Shown: positions 1 to 8,787, counted from the first letter of the stretch. The stretch is 32,793 bases of DNA from Bordetella parapertussis (GCA_945861275.1 CAMATZ010000058.1:1-32793); one strand, 5' to 3'. The notes: a model not told the origin generated them from the letters alone. Translations and numbers: made by a program.

Positions 1-84
1 GGCAACACCGACACCTTGCTCTTTGATCATTTGAACAATTCGTAGCTTGAAGCTCGTGTCAAACGTCCTGCGGTCCTTACTCAT
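1..84 (-). CDS. IS3-family transposase OrfA, N-terminus only
   Basis: The 28 visible residues begin MSKDRRTFDTSFKLRIV and continue through QMIKEQG. This is the typical start of the small helix-turn-helix OrfA of IS3-family elements, which binds the element's ends and is joined to the OrfB integrase by frameshifting. A strong ribosome binding site (AAGGAG) lies 7 bases before the ATG at 84. The rest of the gene, and any OrfB, lies left of the window. The family call rests on a short N-terminus but the match is characteristic. Whether the element is intact cannot be judged. Confidence 0.7.
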   Translation of the reverse strand, partial: MSKDRRTFDTSFKLRIVQMIKEQGVGVA

Positions 85-143
85 TGCTTTCTCCTTAATT
101 GGTGTATCTTCCACCTATCAAGGTGTCCGTTGGAATTAGACCA
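1..143 (-). mobile_element. End of an IS3-family insertion sequence (partial, cut by window edge)
   Basis: The minus strand carries the first 28 codons of an IS3-type OrfA at 1-84, preceded by a leader of about 59 bases. The outer end of the element is inferred at about 143, because the minus strand from there begins TGGTCTAATTCCAACGG, and IS3-family ends usually begin with TG. The other end and the target duplication lie outside the window, so this boundary is a proposal. Confidence 0.5.
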
Positions 144-147
144 CAAC

Positions 148-186
148 ACGCCTCACGTTTCACCCTTCACTCTTCACCCTTCACGT
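148..186 (+). repeat. Short tandem repeat tract before the aldolase gene
   Basis: The tract starts with ACGCCTCACG (148-157) and continues with copies of TTCACCC and TTCACTC up to 186, ending 24 bases before the aldolase ATG. ACGCCTCACG recurs before the CoA transferase gene and the TTCACCC/TTCACTC units recur before fumC. It abuts the inferred IS end, so a matching left arm may have been lost to the insertion. Confidence 0.6.
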
Positions 187-210
187 TCGACGAACTATGG
201 AGAACACAGC

Positions 211-1068
211 ATGACCATTCCCAGACTCAACGGCATTATCAAGGCACTCGAAGCCGGCAAAAACGCTTTCGTGAGTTTCGCGCCGGGCGACGCTAGCAAC
301 GCGCAGACAGTCGCCACCGAAAAATACGATGGCGTGGTGTTTGAGATGGAGCATGGCGCTTACGACATCAGGGGCTTGCGTGATTGTTTGCAATACCTGC
401 TGAACCGCCAGCAGATCGTGGCTTCGGCTACGCTCGCGCCGGCGGTGACGCCGATGGTGCGCATTCCGCCCAACGGCGCGGAAATGAATCAATGGATCGC
501 CAAGCAGGTGCTCGATCAGGGCGTCTACGGCATCGTGTGGCCGCACATCAGCACGGTTGAAGAAGCGCGCAACGCGGTGGCCTCGTGCCGCTATGCGCGG
601 CCCGCCGGTGCGCCGCGCTACCAGCCCGCGGGCCAGCGCGGCGATGCGCCTGCCAATGCCGCGCGCTACTGGGGCATTTCGCAGCAGGAATACTACCAGC
701 GCGCTGACGTGTGGCCGCTGGATCCCAACGGCGAGATTCTCGTCGCCATCATGTGCGAAGACGTGGTGGGCCTTAAAAATCTGCCAACCATTTTGAAAGA
801 AGTGCCTGGCATCGGCGCCGTGATCATCGGCGAAGGCGATCTGTCGCAGAATCTGGGCTTCCCGCGCCAGTACCGGCATCCTACCGTCGCCGGCGCAATC
901 GCTGAAATTCTGGCGATCTGCAAAGCGCATAATGTCGCCTGCGGACACCCGCACGTCGAAGCCGACAATGTCGATGAGGTGGTGGCGCAGGGCTTCAAAT
1001 GGCTGATGCCGCGGCCCGGACGCTCGAACGCCGTGCTGGAAAAAGCGATGAAGCTGTCTGGACGATAA
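211..1068 (+). CDS. HpcH/HpaI-type aldolase/lyase family protein
   Basis: This is a 285-residue protein of the HpcH/HpaI family, metal-dependent TIM-barrel enzymes that cleave or form 2-keto-hydroxy acids (pyruvate-type class II aldolases). Family landmarks are FEMEHG near residue 44, VRIPP near 83, the segment GVYGIVWPHIS around 105, and GAVIIGEGDLSQNLG around 204-218. The EGDLS stretch matches the family's usual pyruvate-site segment. The start at 211 is preferred over an in-frame codon at 130 because GGAG lies 8 bases upstream and family similarity begins there. The upstream codons also fall in repeat sequence. An HdrC/HdrB-like Fe-S pair follows 32 bases later on the same strand, suggesting co-transcription. 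The substrate is unknown. Confidence 0.85.
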   Translation: MTIPRLNGIIKALEAGKNAFVSFAPGDASNAQTVATEKYDGVVFEMEHGAYDIRGLRDCLQYLLNRQQIVASATLAPAVTPMVRIPPNGAEMNQWIAKQVLDQGVYGIVWPHISTVEEARNAVASCRYARPAGAPRYQPAGQRGDAPANAARYWGISQQEYYQRADVWPLDPNGEILVAIMCEDVVGLKNLPTILKEVPGIGAVIIGEGDLSQNLGFPRQYRHPTVAGAIAEILAICKAHNVACGHPHVEADNVDEVVAQGFKWLMPRPGRSNAVLEKAMKLSGR

Positions 1069-1100
1069 TATTAATGTAACCTGTTGTTTTAATTACAATT

Positions 1101-1535
1101 TTGACGATTCCACCTGAAAAACCGGCAACGCTGGTAGAACATCTCAACGCGTTTATCGATGACACGCTGTCGCGCTGCACGCGCTGCGGCAAGTGTTTTG
1201 AAGCGTGCCCGATGACGCGCTACGGCGAGGGCCTGGCCGGGGCTGATGCGAAAACCGTGGTGTCGGGCGTGCTCGATTGGTTGCGGCAAACGCCGGGCAA
1301 TGACCACAGTGTGCAGTGGCTCAAGGTGTGTACGCAGTCGTCGCGGTGCATTGAAGCCTGTCCCGAAGGCATCAATGCGATGAAGATGATGCGGGTGGCG
1401 CAGGTGAGTGCTCTGGGTTCGCTCGGCGCGCCGGCGGTGCTCAAATCACGCGAAGAAAAAGATTTTTTCCGCAAGATCAATGCGTTTTCGTCGACGCAAA
1501 TGAGCGCCGATGAAATCGCGCGCTGGCAACGGTGA
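1101..1535 (+). CDS. HdrC/GlpC-like 4Fe-4S ferredoxin-type protein
   Basis: This 144-residue soluble protein is built like heterodisulfide reductase subunit C or the ferredoxin part of GlpC and GlcF, electron-transfer partners of CCG-domain proteins. The first cluster motif is complete (C26, C29, C32, C36 followed by Pro). The second (C77, C83, C87 followed by Pro) has Ser80 where the second cysteine is expected, so it offers only three cysteines. The start is a TTG at 1101, since an in-frame stop at 1077-1079 leaves little choice and no clear ribosome binding site is seen. The CCG protein starts 4 bases after its stop, so the two are surely translated together. The electron partner and substrate are not evident. 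Confidence 0.8.
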   Translation: MTIPPEKPATLVEHLNAFIDDTLSRCTRCGKCFEACPMTRYGEGLAGADAKTVVSGVLDWLRQTPGNDHSVQWLKVCTQSSRCIEACPEGINAMKMMRVAQVSALGSLGAPAVLKSREEKDFFRKINAFSSTQMSADEIARWQR

Positions 1536-1539
1536 CCGC

Positions 1540-2379
1540 ATGAGCGACAAAGTAACGTTCTGGTATGGCTGCAACGTGGTGCGCCACGGCGATATCATAC
1601 ACAGCGCGATCGCGCTGCTGGAAGCGGTAGGCATCGAGGTCACGCCTGCGGGCGGCGCGGGTTACTGCTGCGGCACCGCAAAAGACGCCAACCTGCGCGC
1701 GGCCGAGGGCATGGGTAAACGCACGGTCGAGAAATTCAACGCGCACGGCACCGGGCAGGTGGTGTCGTGGTGCCCCTCGTGTTATCGCCACATGAATGCG
1801 TTCATGAGCGAGTACACCGACGCGCAGTTCCAGTTGTCGAATTTCGCGCAGATGCTGCATGCCCGGCGTGACGTGCTGGCGCCAAAACTGGTGCATCGCG
1901 TCGAGCGCAAAGTGCTGCTGCACAAACACTTCGGTTTTCACGAAGTGGATGTCAATCCGCTGGTGGAGGATTTACTGCGGCTGATTCCGGGCGTTGAACT
2001 GGTCGCGACAGCGGTTTCCGCCCCGGGCCACATGTGCTCGGCGCTGTCGCGCGTGCCGGCATCGATGAAGGACGCGACGCGCGCGGTATGCGATGCAGCG
2101 GTCAGCGCCAACGCCGACACCGTGGCAACGGTGTTTCACTCGTGCCAGCGGCTGCTGTGCGCACTGGAAGGCACGGAACCGTTCACGGTGGTGAACTACG
2201 TCAACCTGCTGACCGAAGCCATGGGCCTCACCTCGCATGACGACTACAAAGAATGGAAGCTCGCCGGCTCAGAAGCCGCCGTAATCGCCAGCGTTGGTGA
2301 ACAACGTATTGCAGCGATGGGTGAAAAACTTTTCCGCGAATCGATACTGCCTGAACTGCTGCGCCCGCCGTCGAAATAG
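1540..2379 (+). CDS. HdrB/GlcF-like CCG-domain (Fe-S)-binding protein
   Basis: This 279-residue protein resembles heterodisulfide reductase subunit B and the CCG repeats of glycolate oxidase and glycerol-3-phosphate dehydrogenase Fe-S subunits. The first CCG repeat is complete: C11, C43-C44-G and C78-P-S-C81. The second is degenerate. Its HxxC-type start is replaced by histidines around 128-134, the CCG by MCS (C166), and the CPSC by a wider pair, C202 and C207. One non-cubane cluster is therefore likely and a second is doubtful. ATG 1540 is chosen over 1510 because it gives a 4-base spacing to the preceding gene and the family-like N-terminus. It ends 7 bases before the convergent gntR gene. 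Confidence 0.8.
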   Translation: MSDKVTFWYGCNVVRHGDIIHSAIALLEAVGIEVTPAGGAGYCCGTAKDANLRAAEGMGKRTVEKFNAHGTGQVVSWCPSCYRHMNAFMSEYTDAQFQLSNFAQMLHARRDVLAPKLVHRVERKVLLHKHFGFHEVDVNPLVEDLLRLIPGVELVATAVSAPGHMCSALSRVPASMKDATRAVCDAAVSANADTVATVFHSCQRLLCALEGTEPFTVVNYVNLLTEAMGLTSHDDYKEWKLAGSEAAVIASVGEQRIAAMGEKLFRESILPELLRPPSK

Positions 2380-2386
2380 CGCCGCA

Positions 2387-3091
2387 CTACGGCAACGCCT
2401 TGCGCGCCGGATTCTGCGGGGCCGACTGCCTCGCGGCGTGCAGGCGATGCAGGGTGATCTGGCGCACCACGGCCTTGCTGCTCTCGATGTGCGCCTTCAG
2501 CATCATGCCTGCGGGATCCTGCTTGCGGCGCATGATGTTGCGCAGAATTTGCGCGTGCTCGTCATAGGTCGAGTCGATGCGATCGGGCTGTGTGAAATCA
2601 AGCCGCCGTATGATGCGGATGCGGCCGGTGATTTCCTGATGGATGCGCGCGGTTTCCGGATTGCCGGTGGCGGCCACCAGCCCGGCGTGAAACTGCTCGT
2701 CGAGATCACAGATTTTCTGTGGATCGCGTTCGCGGCGTTCGGGCGGCGCCAGCCAGGTTTCCTTGAGTGCGTCGAGCAAAGGCTTGGCTTCCATCTCGCA
2801 GAGCTTTTTAACCGCGGCCAGTTCCAGAATGATACGCACGTCGTAGAGATTCTCGAAGGCTTCGAAATCAAAGGGTTTGACGTTCCAGCCGTTGCGCGCG
2901 GAGACAAAAATGTAGCCGTCGCGCTCGAGCTTGTAGAGCGCTTCGCGCACCGGTGTGCGCGACACGCCGAGCCGCAGCGCCACTTCGGTTTCGGTAAAGC
3001 GGTCTCCGGGCAGCAAACGAAAATCGAAGATGTCGTTTTTCAGTTGCGCGTAAACCGTTGCCGAGAGATTACTTTTGGGCACGAGTTGCAT
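2387..3091 (-). CDS. GntR-family transcriptional regulator, FCD (FadR) subfamily
   Basis: This 234-residue regulator has an N-terminal winged helix (about 8-72, with RLGVSRTPVREAL as the recognition helix region) and a C-terminal all-helical FCD effector domain (about 80-220). The metal-binding residues of FCD domains are visible: the D131/H135 pair in DEQFH, H179 and H201. Such proteins usually repress catabolic operons and release DNA when they bind a carboxylate. It is the last gene of the minus-strand operon, 13 bases after atzH, so it probably controls that operon. The palindrome at 12464-12475 upstream of atzF fits the site type of this subfamily. The ligand is unknown; an allophanate- or biuret-related carboxylate would be logical. 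Confidence 0.9.
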   Translation of the reverse strand: MQLVPKSNLSATVYAQLKNDIFDFRLLPGDRFTETEVALRLGVSRTPVREALYKLERDGYIFVSARNGWNVKPFDFEAFENLYDVRIILELAAVKKLCEMEAKPLLDALKETWLAPPERRERDPQKICDLDEQFHAGLVAATGNPETARIHQEITGRIRIIRRLDFTQPDRIDSTYDEHAQILRNIMRRKQDPAGMMLKAHIESSKAVVRQITLHRLHAARQSAPQNPARKALP

Positions 3092-3104
3092 GGCGGTTCA
3101 CCGA

Positions 3105-3479
3105 TCACGTTGCCGGGCGCAGACTGACGTGGGCGGATACCACGCGCCAGCCGTCGGGCGTGCGCATCCAGGTCTGGCTCTGGCGGCCCAGGCGTGCGCC
3201 GCGCGCGAACTCGCAGTTGGCCGTGGCGAAATCGCGGCCATAGCTGGTGATCTCGGTGCGCACCAGCGTGCGCGCGATCCCCAGCGGCGAGCGGCCATTG
3301 CGAAACGCCTGAATTTCGTCGTAACCGTAGAGGTTCTCATCCACGCCGTAGCGTATGGTCAGCGGGTTTTGCCAGAATAATTCTCCGAGCATCGCGACAT
3401 CGTTGGTGACCAGCGCACGTTCATACCGCGCGAACACCGCTTCTACTTCAGCCACAACTTCGGGGATGTTGATCTGCAT
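3105..3479 (-). CDS. atzH: AtzH-like protein (DUF3225, SnoaL/NTF2 fold)
   Basis: This 124-residue protein has the length and pattern of the AtzH/HpxZ family (DUF3225, cone-shaped NTF2-like fold). Conserved stretches include ENLYGYDEI near 48-56, the charged AFRNGRSP segment and the C-terminal [17 protein letters not shown]. AtzH of Pseudomonas sp. ADP has been described as a decarboxylating amidohydrolase that turns 1,3-dicarboxyurea into allophanate. HpxZ relatives occur in purine/oxalurate clusters. Its co-occurrence here with AtzE, AtzG and AtzF supports the AtzH reading. It lies 35 bases after the oppF/dppF-type ATPase and 13 bases before gntR in the same operon. The family is firm; the exact reaction is inferred from context. 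Confidence 0.85.
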   Translation of the reverse strand: MQINIPEVVAEVEAVFARYERALVTNDVAMLGELFWQNPLTIRYGVDENLYGYDEIQAFRNGRSPLGIARTLVRTEITSYGRDFATANCEFARGARLGRQSQTWMRTPDGWRVVSAHVSLRPAT

Positions 3480-3514
3480 GTTTAAGGCTCCTCTGGCGCA
3501 ACGGTGATGGACGC

Positions 3515-4525
3515 TTAGGGTAATTGAGGTGATGCGGCAAAATGACAGGCCACCGTGTGGCCCGGCGTCAGCATGCGCAGCAGCGGCAGTTCGTTCTGGC
3601 AGCGCTCCGTCTGCGTCGCGCAGCGCCCGAAAAAGCGGCAGGTGTTGGGGTCGGGATCTATCGGGCTGCGCGGTTCGCCGCTGAGCACCGGGCGCGCCTC
3701 CGGACGGCCGCCGATGGCCGGAATGGCGCGGATCAGCGCCTGCGTGTAAGGGTGCGCCGGATGCCGGAACAGATGCGCCGCCGGCGCCTGCTCCACGACG
3801 CGTCCCAGATACATCACGATGACCCTGTCGCACAGCATGCGCACCACATTCAGATCGTGCGACACGAAAATATAGCTCATACCCAGATCGCGCCGCAGTT
3901 CGGCCAGCAGTTTCAGTATCGTGGCCTGCACCGAGACATCGAGCGCGGCGGTCGGCTCGTCGAGCACCAGCAGCGCGGGGTTCACCACCACGGCGCGGGC
4001 GATGCCGACACGCGCTTTCTGTCCGCCCGAAAGTTGATGCGGGAAACGCGGCAGCAATTCGGGCGGCAGCCCCACCTTGTTTGCCGCATCGGCGACGCGG
4101 GCTGCGAGTGTGCTTTGGTCATCGACCAGGCGCAGCCGCTTGAGCGGTTCTGCGATCGCCTCGAATGCGGTCTGGCGCGGGTTGAGGCTGTCGGTCGGAT
4201 CCTGAAACACCATCTGTATCTTCGAGCGGAATTGGGTTTCGGCGAATTTGCGCGCCGGGATGAAGCCGATGTTGCGGTCACGAAACAGAATATCGCCATC
4301 CGTGGGGTCCAGCATGCGCGTGATCAGCCGCACCAGCGTGGACTTGCCGCAGCCGGATTCTCCGACGATGCCGATGCTCTCGCCTTCACCGAGGGTGAAG
4401 CTCACGTCATCCACGGCGTGCAGCATCGGCACCTGTGGTTTTTCCCCTTTCAGCGCCGCGCGCCACGAGCGGCCTGCGGCCAGAGGGAAATACTTTTTCA
4501 CGCCGCTGCACTCAAGAATGTTCAT
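3515..4525 (-). CDS. Peptide/nickel-type ABC transporter ATPase (OppF/DppF-like)
   Basis: This 336-residue cytoplasmic ATPase powers uptake through the adjacent permease pair. Walker A is GESGCGKS at 55-62, the Q-loop is near Q108, the signature LSGGQ is at 165-169, and Walker B ends in E190. The C-terminal oligopeptide-transporter extension carries the spaced cysteines typical of OppD/OppF and DppD/DppF proteins. Its ATG overlaps the stop of the partner ATPase gene in an ATGA arrangement, showing translational coupling. The operon context points to import of a small urea-derived or amide compound rather than peptides. Confidence 0.92.
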   Translation of the reverse strand: MNILECSGVKKYFPLAAGRSWRAALKGEKPQVPMLHAVDDVSFTLGEGESIGIVGESGCGKSTLVRLITRMLDPTDGDILFRDRNIGFIPARKFAETQFRSKIQMVFQDPTDSLNPRQTAFEAIAEPLKRLRLVDDQSTLAARVADAANKVGLPPELLPRFPHQLSGGQKARVGIARAVVVNPALLVLDEPTAALDVSVQATILKLLAELRRDLGMSYIFVSHDLNVVRMLCDRVIVMYLGRVVEQAPAAHLFRHPAHPYTQALIRAIPAIGGRPEARPVLSGEPRSPIDPDPNTCRFFGRCATQTERCQNELPLLRMLTPGHTVACHFAASPQLP

Positions 4526-5511
4526 GCTGTCTGCGGCCGCAAAGGATTGCAGCAGTACGCGCTATGCGTGGAGTCGATTTCGACCAGCGGCAGCGCCTCG
4601 GTGGCGCAGCGCTCGAGGGCGCGCTCGCAGCGCGCGAAAAAACGGCAGCTCGGCAGGTCGTCGCGGCGCAGATCGGGCAGGTTGCCCGGAATCGACGCGA
4701 GGCTCGCGATCACGCTTTCCGGCTTGGGGGTGGCGGCGATAAGGCGCGCAGTGTACGGATGGCAGGCGCGCTCGAAAATGCGCTGCGTCGGTGCGGTTTC
4801 AACCACGTGCCCCGCGTGCATCACGATAATGCGGTCGCAATATTCGGAGGCGAGCGCCAAATCATGGGTGATAAAAATGACCGCGGTGTTGCGCGCGCGC
4901 GCCAGTTCACGCAGTAAATCCATGATCGCGGCCTGGGTGGTGACATCAAGTCCGGTGGTGGGCTCGTCGGCGATCAGCAACTGCGGGTTGCACGCCAGCG
5001 CCAGTGCGATCATTACGCGCTGGCATTGTCCGCCCGACAACTCGAAAGGATAGGCGGCATAGCGCCGCTCCGGGTCGGGTATGCGCACCTGCGCCAGGCA
5101 CTCAATCGCCTTTTTACGCAGGTCGGCGCGCAGCGTGGACGTATGCGTGCGCAGCACATCCTCGATTTGCAGACCAATGCGGCGGATCGGATTTAGCGCG
5201 GTGCGAGGGTTCTGGAAAATCATCGAAATTTCGCGCCCGCGCATTTCCTGCAGCGTCGCTTCGCTCGCCGCGAGGATGTCGAGTCCGCCGAAGGTTATCG
5301 CGCCTTGGGTGATGCGCGCCGCCGGATCGAGAATGCGCAGAATCGCGAATGAGAGCACGGATTTTCCGGAGCCGGATTCACCCACGATGCCGACGGTCTC
5401 GCCCCTGCCGACATCGATGCTCACGTTCTGCAGCGCATGCACGGCGCCCGAGCGCGTGCGAAATTCGAGCGTCAGATCGCGCACCTGCAATAGTGGCACG
5501 CCCTCACTCAT
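4522..5511 (-). CDS. Peptide/nickel-type ABC transporter ATPase (OppD/DppD-like)
   Basis: This 329-residue ATPase is the partner of the OppF-like subunit. Walker A GESGSGKS is at 44-51, the Q-loop sits in IFQNPRTALNP near 100, LSGGQ is at 158-162 and Walker B LLIADEP at 178-184. The C-terminal extension again has a cysteine set (SCRFFARC onward). It is preceded by the DppC-like permease gene with a 4-base overlap and followed by oppF/dppF with another, a fully coupled transporter block. A substrate cannot be read from the ATPase. Confidence 0.92.
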   Translation of the reverse strand: MSEGVPLLQVRDLTLEFRTRSGAVHALQNVSIDVGRGETVGIVGESGSGKSVLSFAILRILDPAARITQGAITFGGLDILAASEATLQEMRGREISMIFQNPRTALNPIRRIGLQIEDVLRTHTSTLRADLRKKAIECLAQVRIPDPERRYAAYPFELSGGQCQRVMIALALACNPQLLIADEPTTGLDVTTQAAIMDLLRELARARNTAVIFITHDLALASEYCDRIIVMHAGHVVETAPTQRIFERACHPYTARLIAATPKPESVIASLASIPGNLPDLRRDDLPSCRFFARCERALERCATEALPLVEIDSTHSAYCCNPLRPQTA

Positions 5512-6416
5512 GTGCGCATCCTCGGGTCCATCATGTCGCGCAGTCCGTCACCAAGCAGGTTGAAGCAGAACACCGCGAGCATCAGCGTGGCGCCCGGAAA
5601 CAGTGCTATCCACCATTCGCCGGAGATGATGTAAGTCGCGCCCTCCGCCACCATGATGCCCCACTCGGCATCCGGCGGGCGCACACCGAGACCAATAAAC
5701 GACAAGCCGGCGGCGTTGAGTATGGCCCATCCCATATTGAGCGATATCTGCACCATCATCGGCGGCAGCACATTGGGAAATATGTGGCAGGCCAGCGTGC
5801 GCAGATCGGAATTGCCGGCGAGCCGCGCGGCCTCGACGTAGCCGGCGTTGCGCCGCACATTGACCTCGGCGCGCGATACGCGGATGTAGAAAGGCAAGTT
5901 GATGATCGCCGTCGCGAGTATGATATTAGACACCGTGTTGCCGAGCGCCGCCACGATGCCCATCGCCAGCACAAACAGGGGGAAGGCCATGATGGTGTCG
6001 GAAAAACGGCCGATCAAGCGCTCGTACCATCCGCCATAGAAGCCCGCAAGCGAACCGAGCACGGAGCCGCAGACAAAGGAAGCGGCAACGGCCGAGATGG
6101 CGATGCCGAAATCCAGTCGCGTGGCGACGATGATGCGCGACAGAATATCGCGCCCCAGAGCGTCGGTGCCGAACCAATGCGCAACCGACGGCGGCTGCAA
6201 CGCAATTTTCGTATCAGAGGCGAGCGGATCGTAAGGCACGATCCACGGCCCTATCAGTGCCAGCAGCACAAAGCCGAGAAACAGCGCGAAGGCGCCGAGC
6301 GTCACCGGGTTTTCGGTGGCGACATAACGCACATGTTTCCATGTTTCGCGCCAGCCGGGCGCCTGCGCGATGGCGGCGGCCGCCGTGCCGGGAGTGGCTA
6401 CTGCGGGCGCGCTCAC
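5508..6416 (-). CDS. ABC transporter permease, DppC/OppC-like
   Basis: This 302-residue inner-membrane permease has an N-terminal cytosolic tail, a first membrane segment near 40-60 (VTLGAFALFLGFVLLALIG), and about five more helices. The binding-protein-dependent transport loop follows family form (EAARLAGNSDLRTLACHIFPN around 195-213), as does the usual DppC landmark WFGTDALGRDILSR. The start is a GTG at 6416, two bases after the stop of the DppB-like gene. It forms the translocation channel with that protein. Confidence 0.92.
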   Translation of the reverse strand: MSAPAVATPGTAAAAIAQAPGWRETWKHVRYVATENPVTLGAFALFLGFVLLALIGPWIVPYDPLASDTKIALQPPSVAHWFGTDALGRDILSRIIVATRLDFGIAISAVAASFVCGSVLGSLAGFYGGWYERLIGRFSDTIMAFPLFVLAMGIVAALGNTVSNIILATAIINLPFYIRVSRAEVNVRRNAGYVEAARLAGNSDLRTLACHIFPNVLPPMMVQISLNMGWAILNAAGLSFIGLGVRPPDAEWGIMVAEGATYIISGEWWIALFPGATLMLAVFCFNLLGDGLRDMMDPRMRT

Positions 6417-6418
6417 CT

Positions 6419-7432
6419 TCAGCCCTCCAACGCGACGCGCGGATCGATCACGCCGTAGAGTATGTCGATCGCGAGATTGAGCAGCACATAGAGCAGCGCC
6501 ATGGTGAGCACGAAACCCTGCACCGGCGCGTAGTCCGAGGCCACCAGCGCCTCAATCACGTACGAGCCGATGCCCGGCCAGGCAAAGACTTTTTCCACCA
6601 ATACGTTAGAGCCGAGCAGAAACGAAAACACCATGCCCAGGGTGGTGACCACCGGCAGCAGCGCGTTGCGAAAAGCATAGGCGTACAGCACGCGCGTGCG
6701 TGAAAGACCGGAGGCGCGCGCGGTGCGGATGAAGTCCGAGGACAACACGCCCATCATGGCGGCGCGCGTCATGCGCATCAGCGGCGCCATCACAAAGATG
6801 CCCATGGTCAACGTCGGCAACACCAGCTGTGCGGCGCTGGCGCGAAACAGTTCAAGATCGCGCGCAATCAGGCTGTCGATCAGATAAGCGCCGGTGATTG
6901 AAGGCGGCGGCGAAAATGCAACATCGAGCCGTCCCAGCGGCGCAGGTGCGATTCCCGCCAGATAATAAAACAGGTAGGCGAGTAACAAGCCGAGGAAGAA
7001 CGTCGGCAGCGAAACACCAGCGGTGGCCAGCATGCGGCACAGGTGATCCATCCATGATCCGGCGCGCGTCGCTGCCAGCACGCCGAGCGGAATCGCCAGA
7101 CTGCAGGCGAACAGCAGGCCGCACAGCGTCAGCTCCAGCGAAGCGGGCAAGCGGCTGCGAATCTCCGCCAGCACGGGCTGCCCGGTGGATAGCGAGTTGC
7201 CAAGGTCAAATCTTGATAAGTCTTTGATATAAAATATAAATTGATGAATTAAACTCTTGTCCAAACCTAACTGCACGCGAATCTGCTCGACCGCTTCCTG
7301 GGTGGCGGCGGGCCCCGCGAAGTAAGCCGCCGGATCGCCCGGCAGCGCGCGCGTCAGCAAAAACGTCACCACGATTACACCCAGCACATTGGGCAGCGCG
7401 CCGGCAAGGCGCTTGACGATCAGCGTCAGCAT
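6419..7432 (-). CDS. ABC transporter permease, DppB/OppB-like
   Basis: This 337-residue inner-membrane permease has the DppB N-terminus (TFLLTRALPGDPAA), six predicted helices and the conserved loop near FIRTARASGLSRTRVL, ending with DPRVALEG. The ATG at 7432 shares one base with the stop of the atzE-like gene (TGATG), so the start is secure although the open frame extends upstream. The stretch 7207-7262, coding for residues around 57-75, is markedly AT-rich (codons such as TTA, ATA, TTT, TAT) in an otherwise GC-rich gene. The reading frame and family alignment continue through it. Confidence 0.92.
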   Translation of the reverse strand: MLTLIVKRLAGALPNVLGVIVVTFLLTRALPGDPAAYFAGPAATQEAVEQIRVQLGLDKSLIHQFIFYIKDLSRFDLGNSLSTGQPVLAEIRSRLPASLELTLCGLLFACSLAIPLGVLAATRAGSWMDHLCRMLATAGVSLPTFFLGLLLAYLFYYLAGIAPAPLGRLDVAFSPPPSITGAYLIDSLIARDLELFRASAAQLVLPTLTMGIFVMAPLMRMTRAAMMGVLSSDFIRTARASGLSRTRVLYAYAFRNALLPVVTTLGMVFSFLLGSNVLVEKVFAWPGIGSYVIEALVASDYAPVQGFVLTMALLYVLLNLAIDILYGVIDPRVALEG

Positions 7433-8787
7433 CAGGTGTTGCCCGCGAGCGGTATGACCGCAACAACACCCGCGCGCTCGAGCGCAGCGGCGACGCGAAA
7501 ACATAAATCCTCGCGCCACGGCGCGGCGATGATCTGCAGGCCCACCGGCAGGCCATCCAGCGTGCCGGCCGGGGCGGCGATTACAGGCAGGCCGATGCAG
7601 GAGATCGGTTGTGTGAGCAACCCGGCGTTGGGACGCGCCAGCATTTCGACGCCGCGCACGGTGAAGGTTTCCTGACCGATGCGCTGCGCCGTGCGCGGTG
7701 TTGCGGGCGCTACGATGACGTCGACGGTTGCAAACACTTTCATCATTTGCGCATAACACCAGCGCCGCACACGCTGCGCCTGCAGGTACCAGGCGGCGGG
7801 GATCAGCGCGCCCGCCAGCAAGCGGTCGCGTATCATCGGTTCGAAATCGCCGGCGCGGGCATTTAAATTCTTAAGATGCAGTTGCGCGCCTTCCGCCGCG
7901 GTAATCACAAACGCCGCGGCACGCGCAAGATCGGCGTGCGGTATTTCCACCGTCTGCGTTACGCCGATGCACGCGCACGCCTCGCGCACGAGCTCAACCA
8001 CGGCGGCTTCAGCGTTTTGCTCAAAGTAACCCGTTGCACGCGCGATGCGCAGATTCGCGATGCCTTCATCCGGCACGCCGCACACCGCCTGCAGCGGCTG
8101 TGGCGGACGGCATACCGGATCGCGCGGGTCCGGCCCCTGCATCACGTCGTATGCTGCGGCCAGGCCTGCCAGCGTCTGCGCAAACGGCCCCACGTGGTCG
8201 AGAGAATTAACGAACGGGAACGCGCCCGCGCGTGACAGCCGTCCGTAGGTGGGTTTGAGGCCCCACACGCCGCAAAATGACGAGGGCACACGAATTGAGC
8301 CATTAGTATCGGAGCCCAGGGTAAGCGGCACCAGTCCGGCCGCAACGGCCGCTGCCGAGCCGCCGGAAGAGCCGCCGGCCACATGAGCGGCTTGGTGCGG
8401 GTTGCGGGTGGCGCCGTAGTGTGTGTTCTCGGTCGAAAACCCGTAGGCGTATTCGTCCATGTTGAGGGTGCCGACCAGCACGGCGCCCGCCGCTTCCAGG
8501 CGTGTGATGAGCGTTGCGTCCGCTACTGCCGGCGGCAGCTCGCGATTAATTTTCGATCCGGCGAGCGTGGTAAATCCCTGCACGTCGAAGAGATTTTTGA
8601 CCGCAAACGGCACGCCCGCCAGCGGCCCGGCGTCTCGTCCGGCGGCACGCGCCGAGTCTATCCGCCGCGCCTGCGCAAAGGCGCGCTCGCGGGTTAAATC
8701 GACGAACGCATTGATCGTGCTGTTGCGTGCGTCAATATCTGCGAACACGCGCTCAATGCGCGCCTCAATGGTGTTCACGGTGTCCAC
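7432..8787 (-). CDS. atzE: AtzE-family amidase (1-carboxybiuret hydrolase-like)
   Basis: This 451-residue amidase-signature enzyme has the Ser-cisSer-Lys triad as K64 (in FAVKNLFD), S140 (in GGSSGGS) and S164 (in SDTNGSIRVPSSFCG). AtzE with its small partner AtzG hydrolyses 1-carboxybiuret during cyanuric acid breakdown; relatives (HpxY) sit in oxalurate clusters. The presence of the AtzG-like gene just upstream, overlapping by 13 bases, and of AtzF and AtzH in the same operon supports this subfamily over a generic amidase or GatA. The start is the GTG at 8787, giving the expected N-terminus. The substrate remains inferred, since 1-carboxybiuret and oxalurate-type ureides are hard to tell apart by sequence. 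Confidence 0.85.
   Translation of the reverse strand: MDTVNTIEARIERVFADIDARNSTINAFVDLTRERAFAQARRIDSARAAGRDAGPLAGVPFAVKNLFDVQGFTTLAGSKINRELPPAVADATLITRLEAAGAVLVGTLNMDEYAYGFSTENTHYGATRNPHQAAHVAGGSSGGSAAAVAAGLVPLTLGSDTNGSIRVPSSFCGVWGLKPTYGRLSRAGAFPFVNSLDHVGPFAQTLAGLAAAYDVMQGPDPRDPVCRPPQPLQAVCGVPDEGIANLRIARATGYFEQNAEAAVVELVREACACIGVTQTVEIPHADLARAAAFVITAAEGAQLHLKNLNARAGDFEPMIRDRLLAGALIPAAWYLQAQRVRRWCYAQMMKVFATVDVIVAPATPRTAQRIGQETFTVRGVEMLARPNAGLLTQPISCIGLPVIAAPAGTLDGLPVGLQIIAAPWREDLCFRVAAALERAGVVAVIPLAGNT

Noticed and set aside
3542-5053. Long open frame on the plus strand opposite the two ABC ATPase genes
   Set aside because: It is a shadow of the GC-rich minus-strand genes, with no family similarity and arginine/alanine-rich low-complexity sequence.
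7433-7759. N-terminal extension of the DppB-like frame
   Set aside because: It lies inside atzE in another frame, and the DppB N-terminus begins at the coupled ATG 7432.
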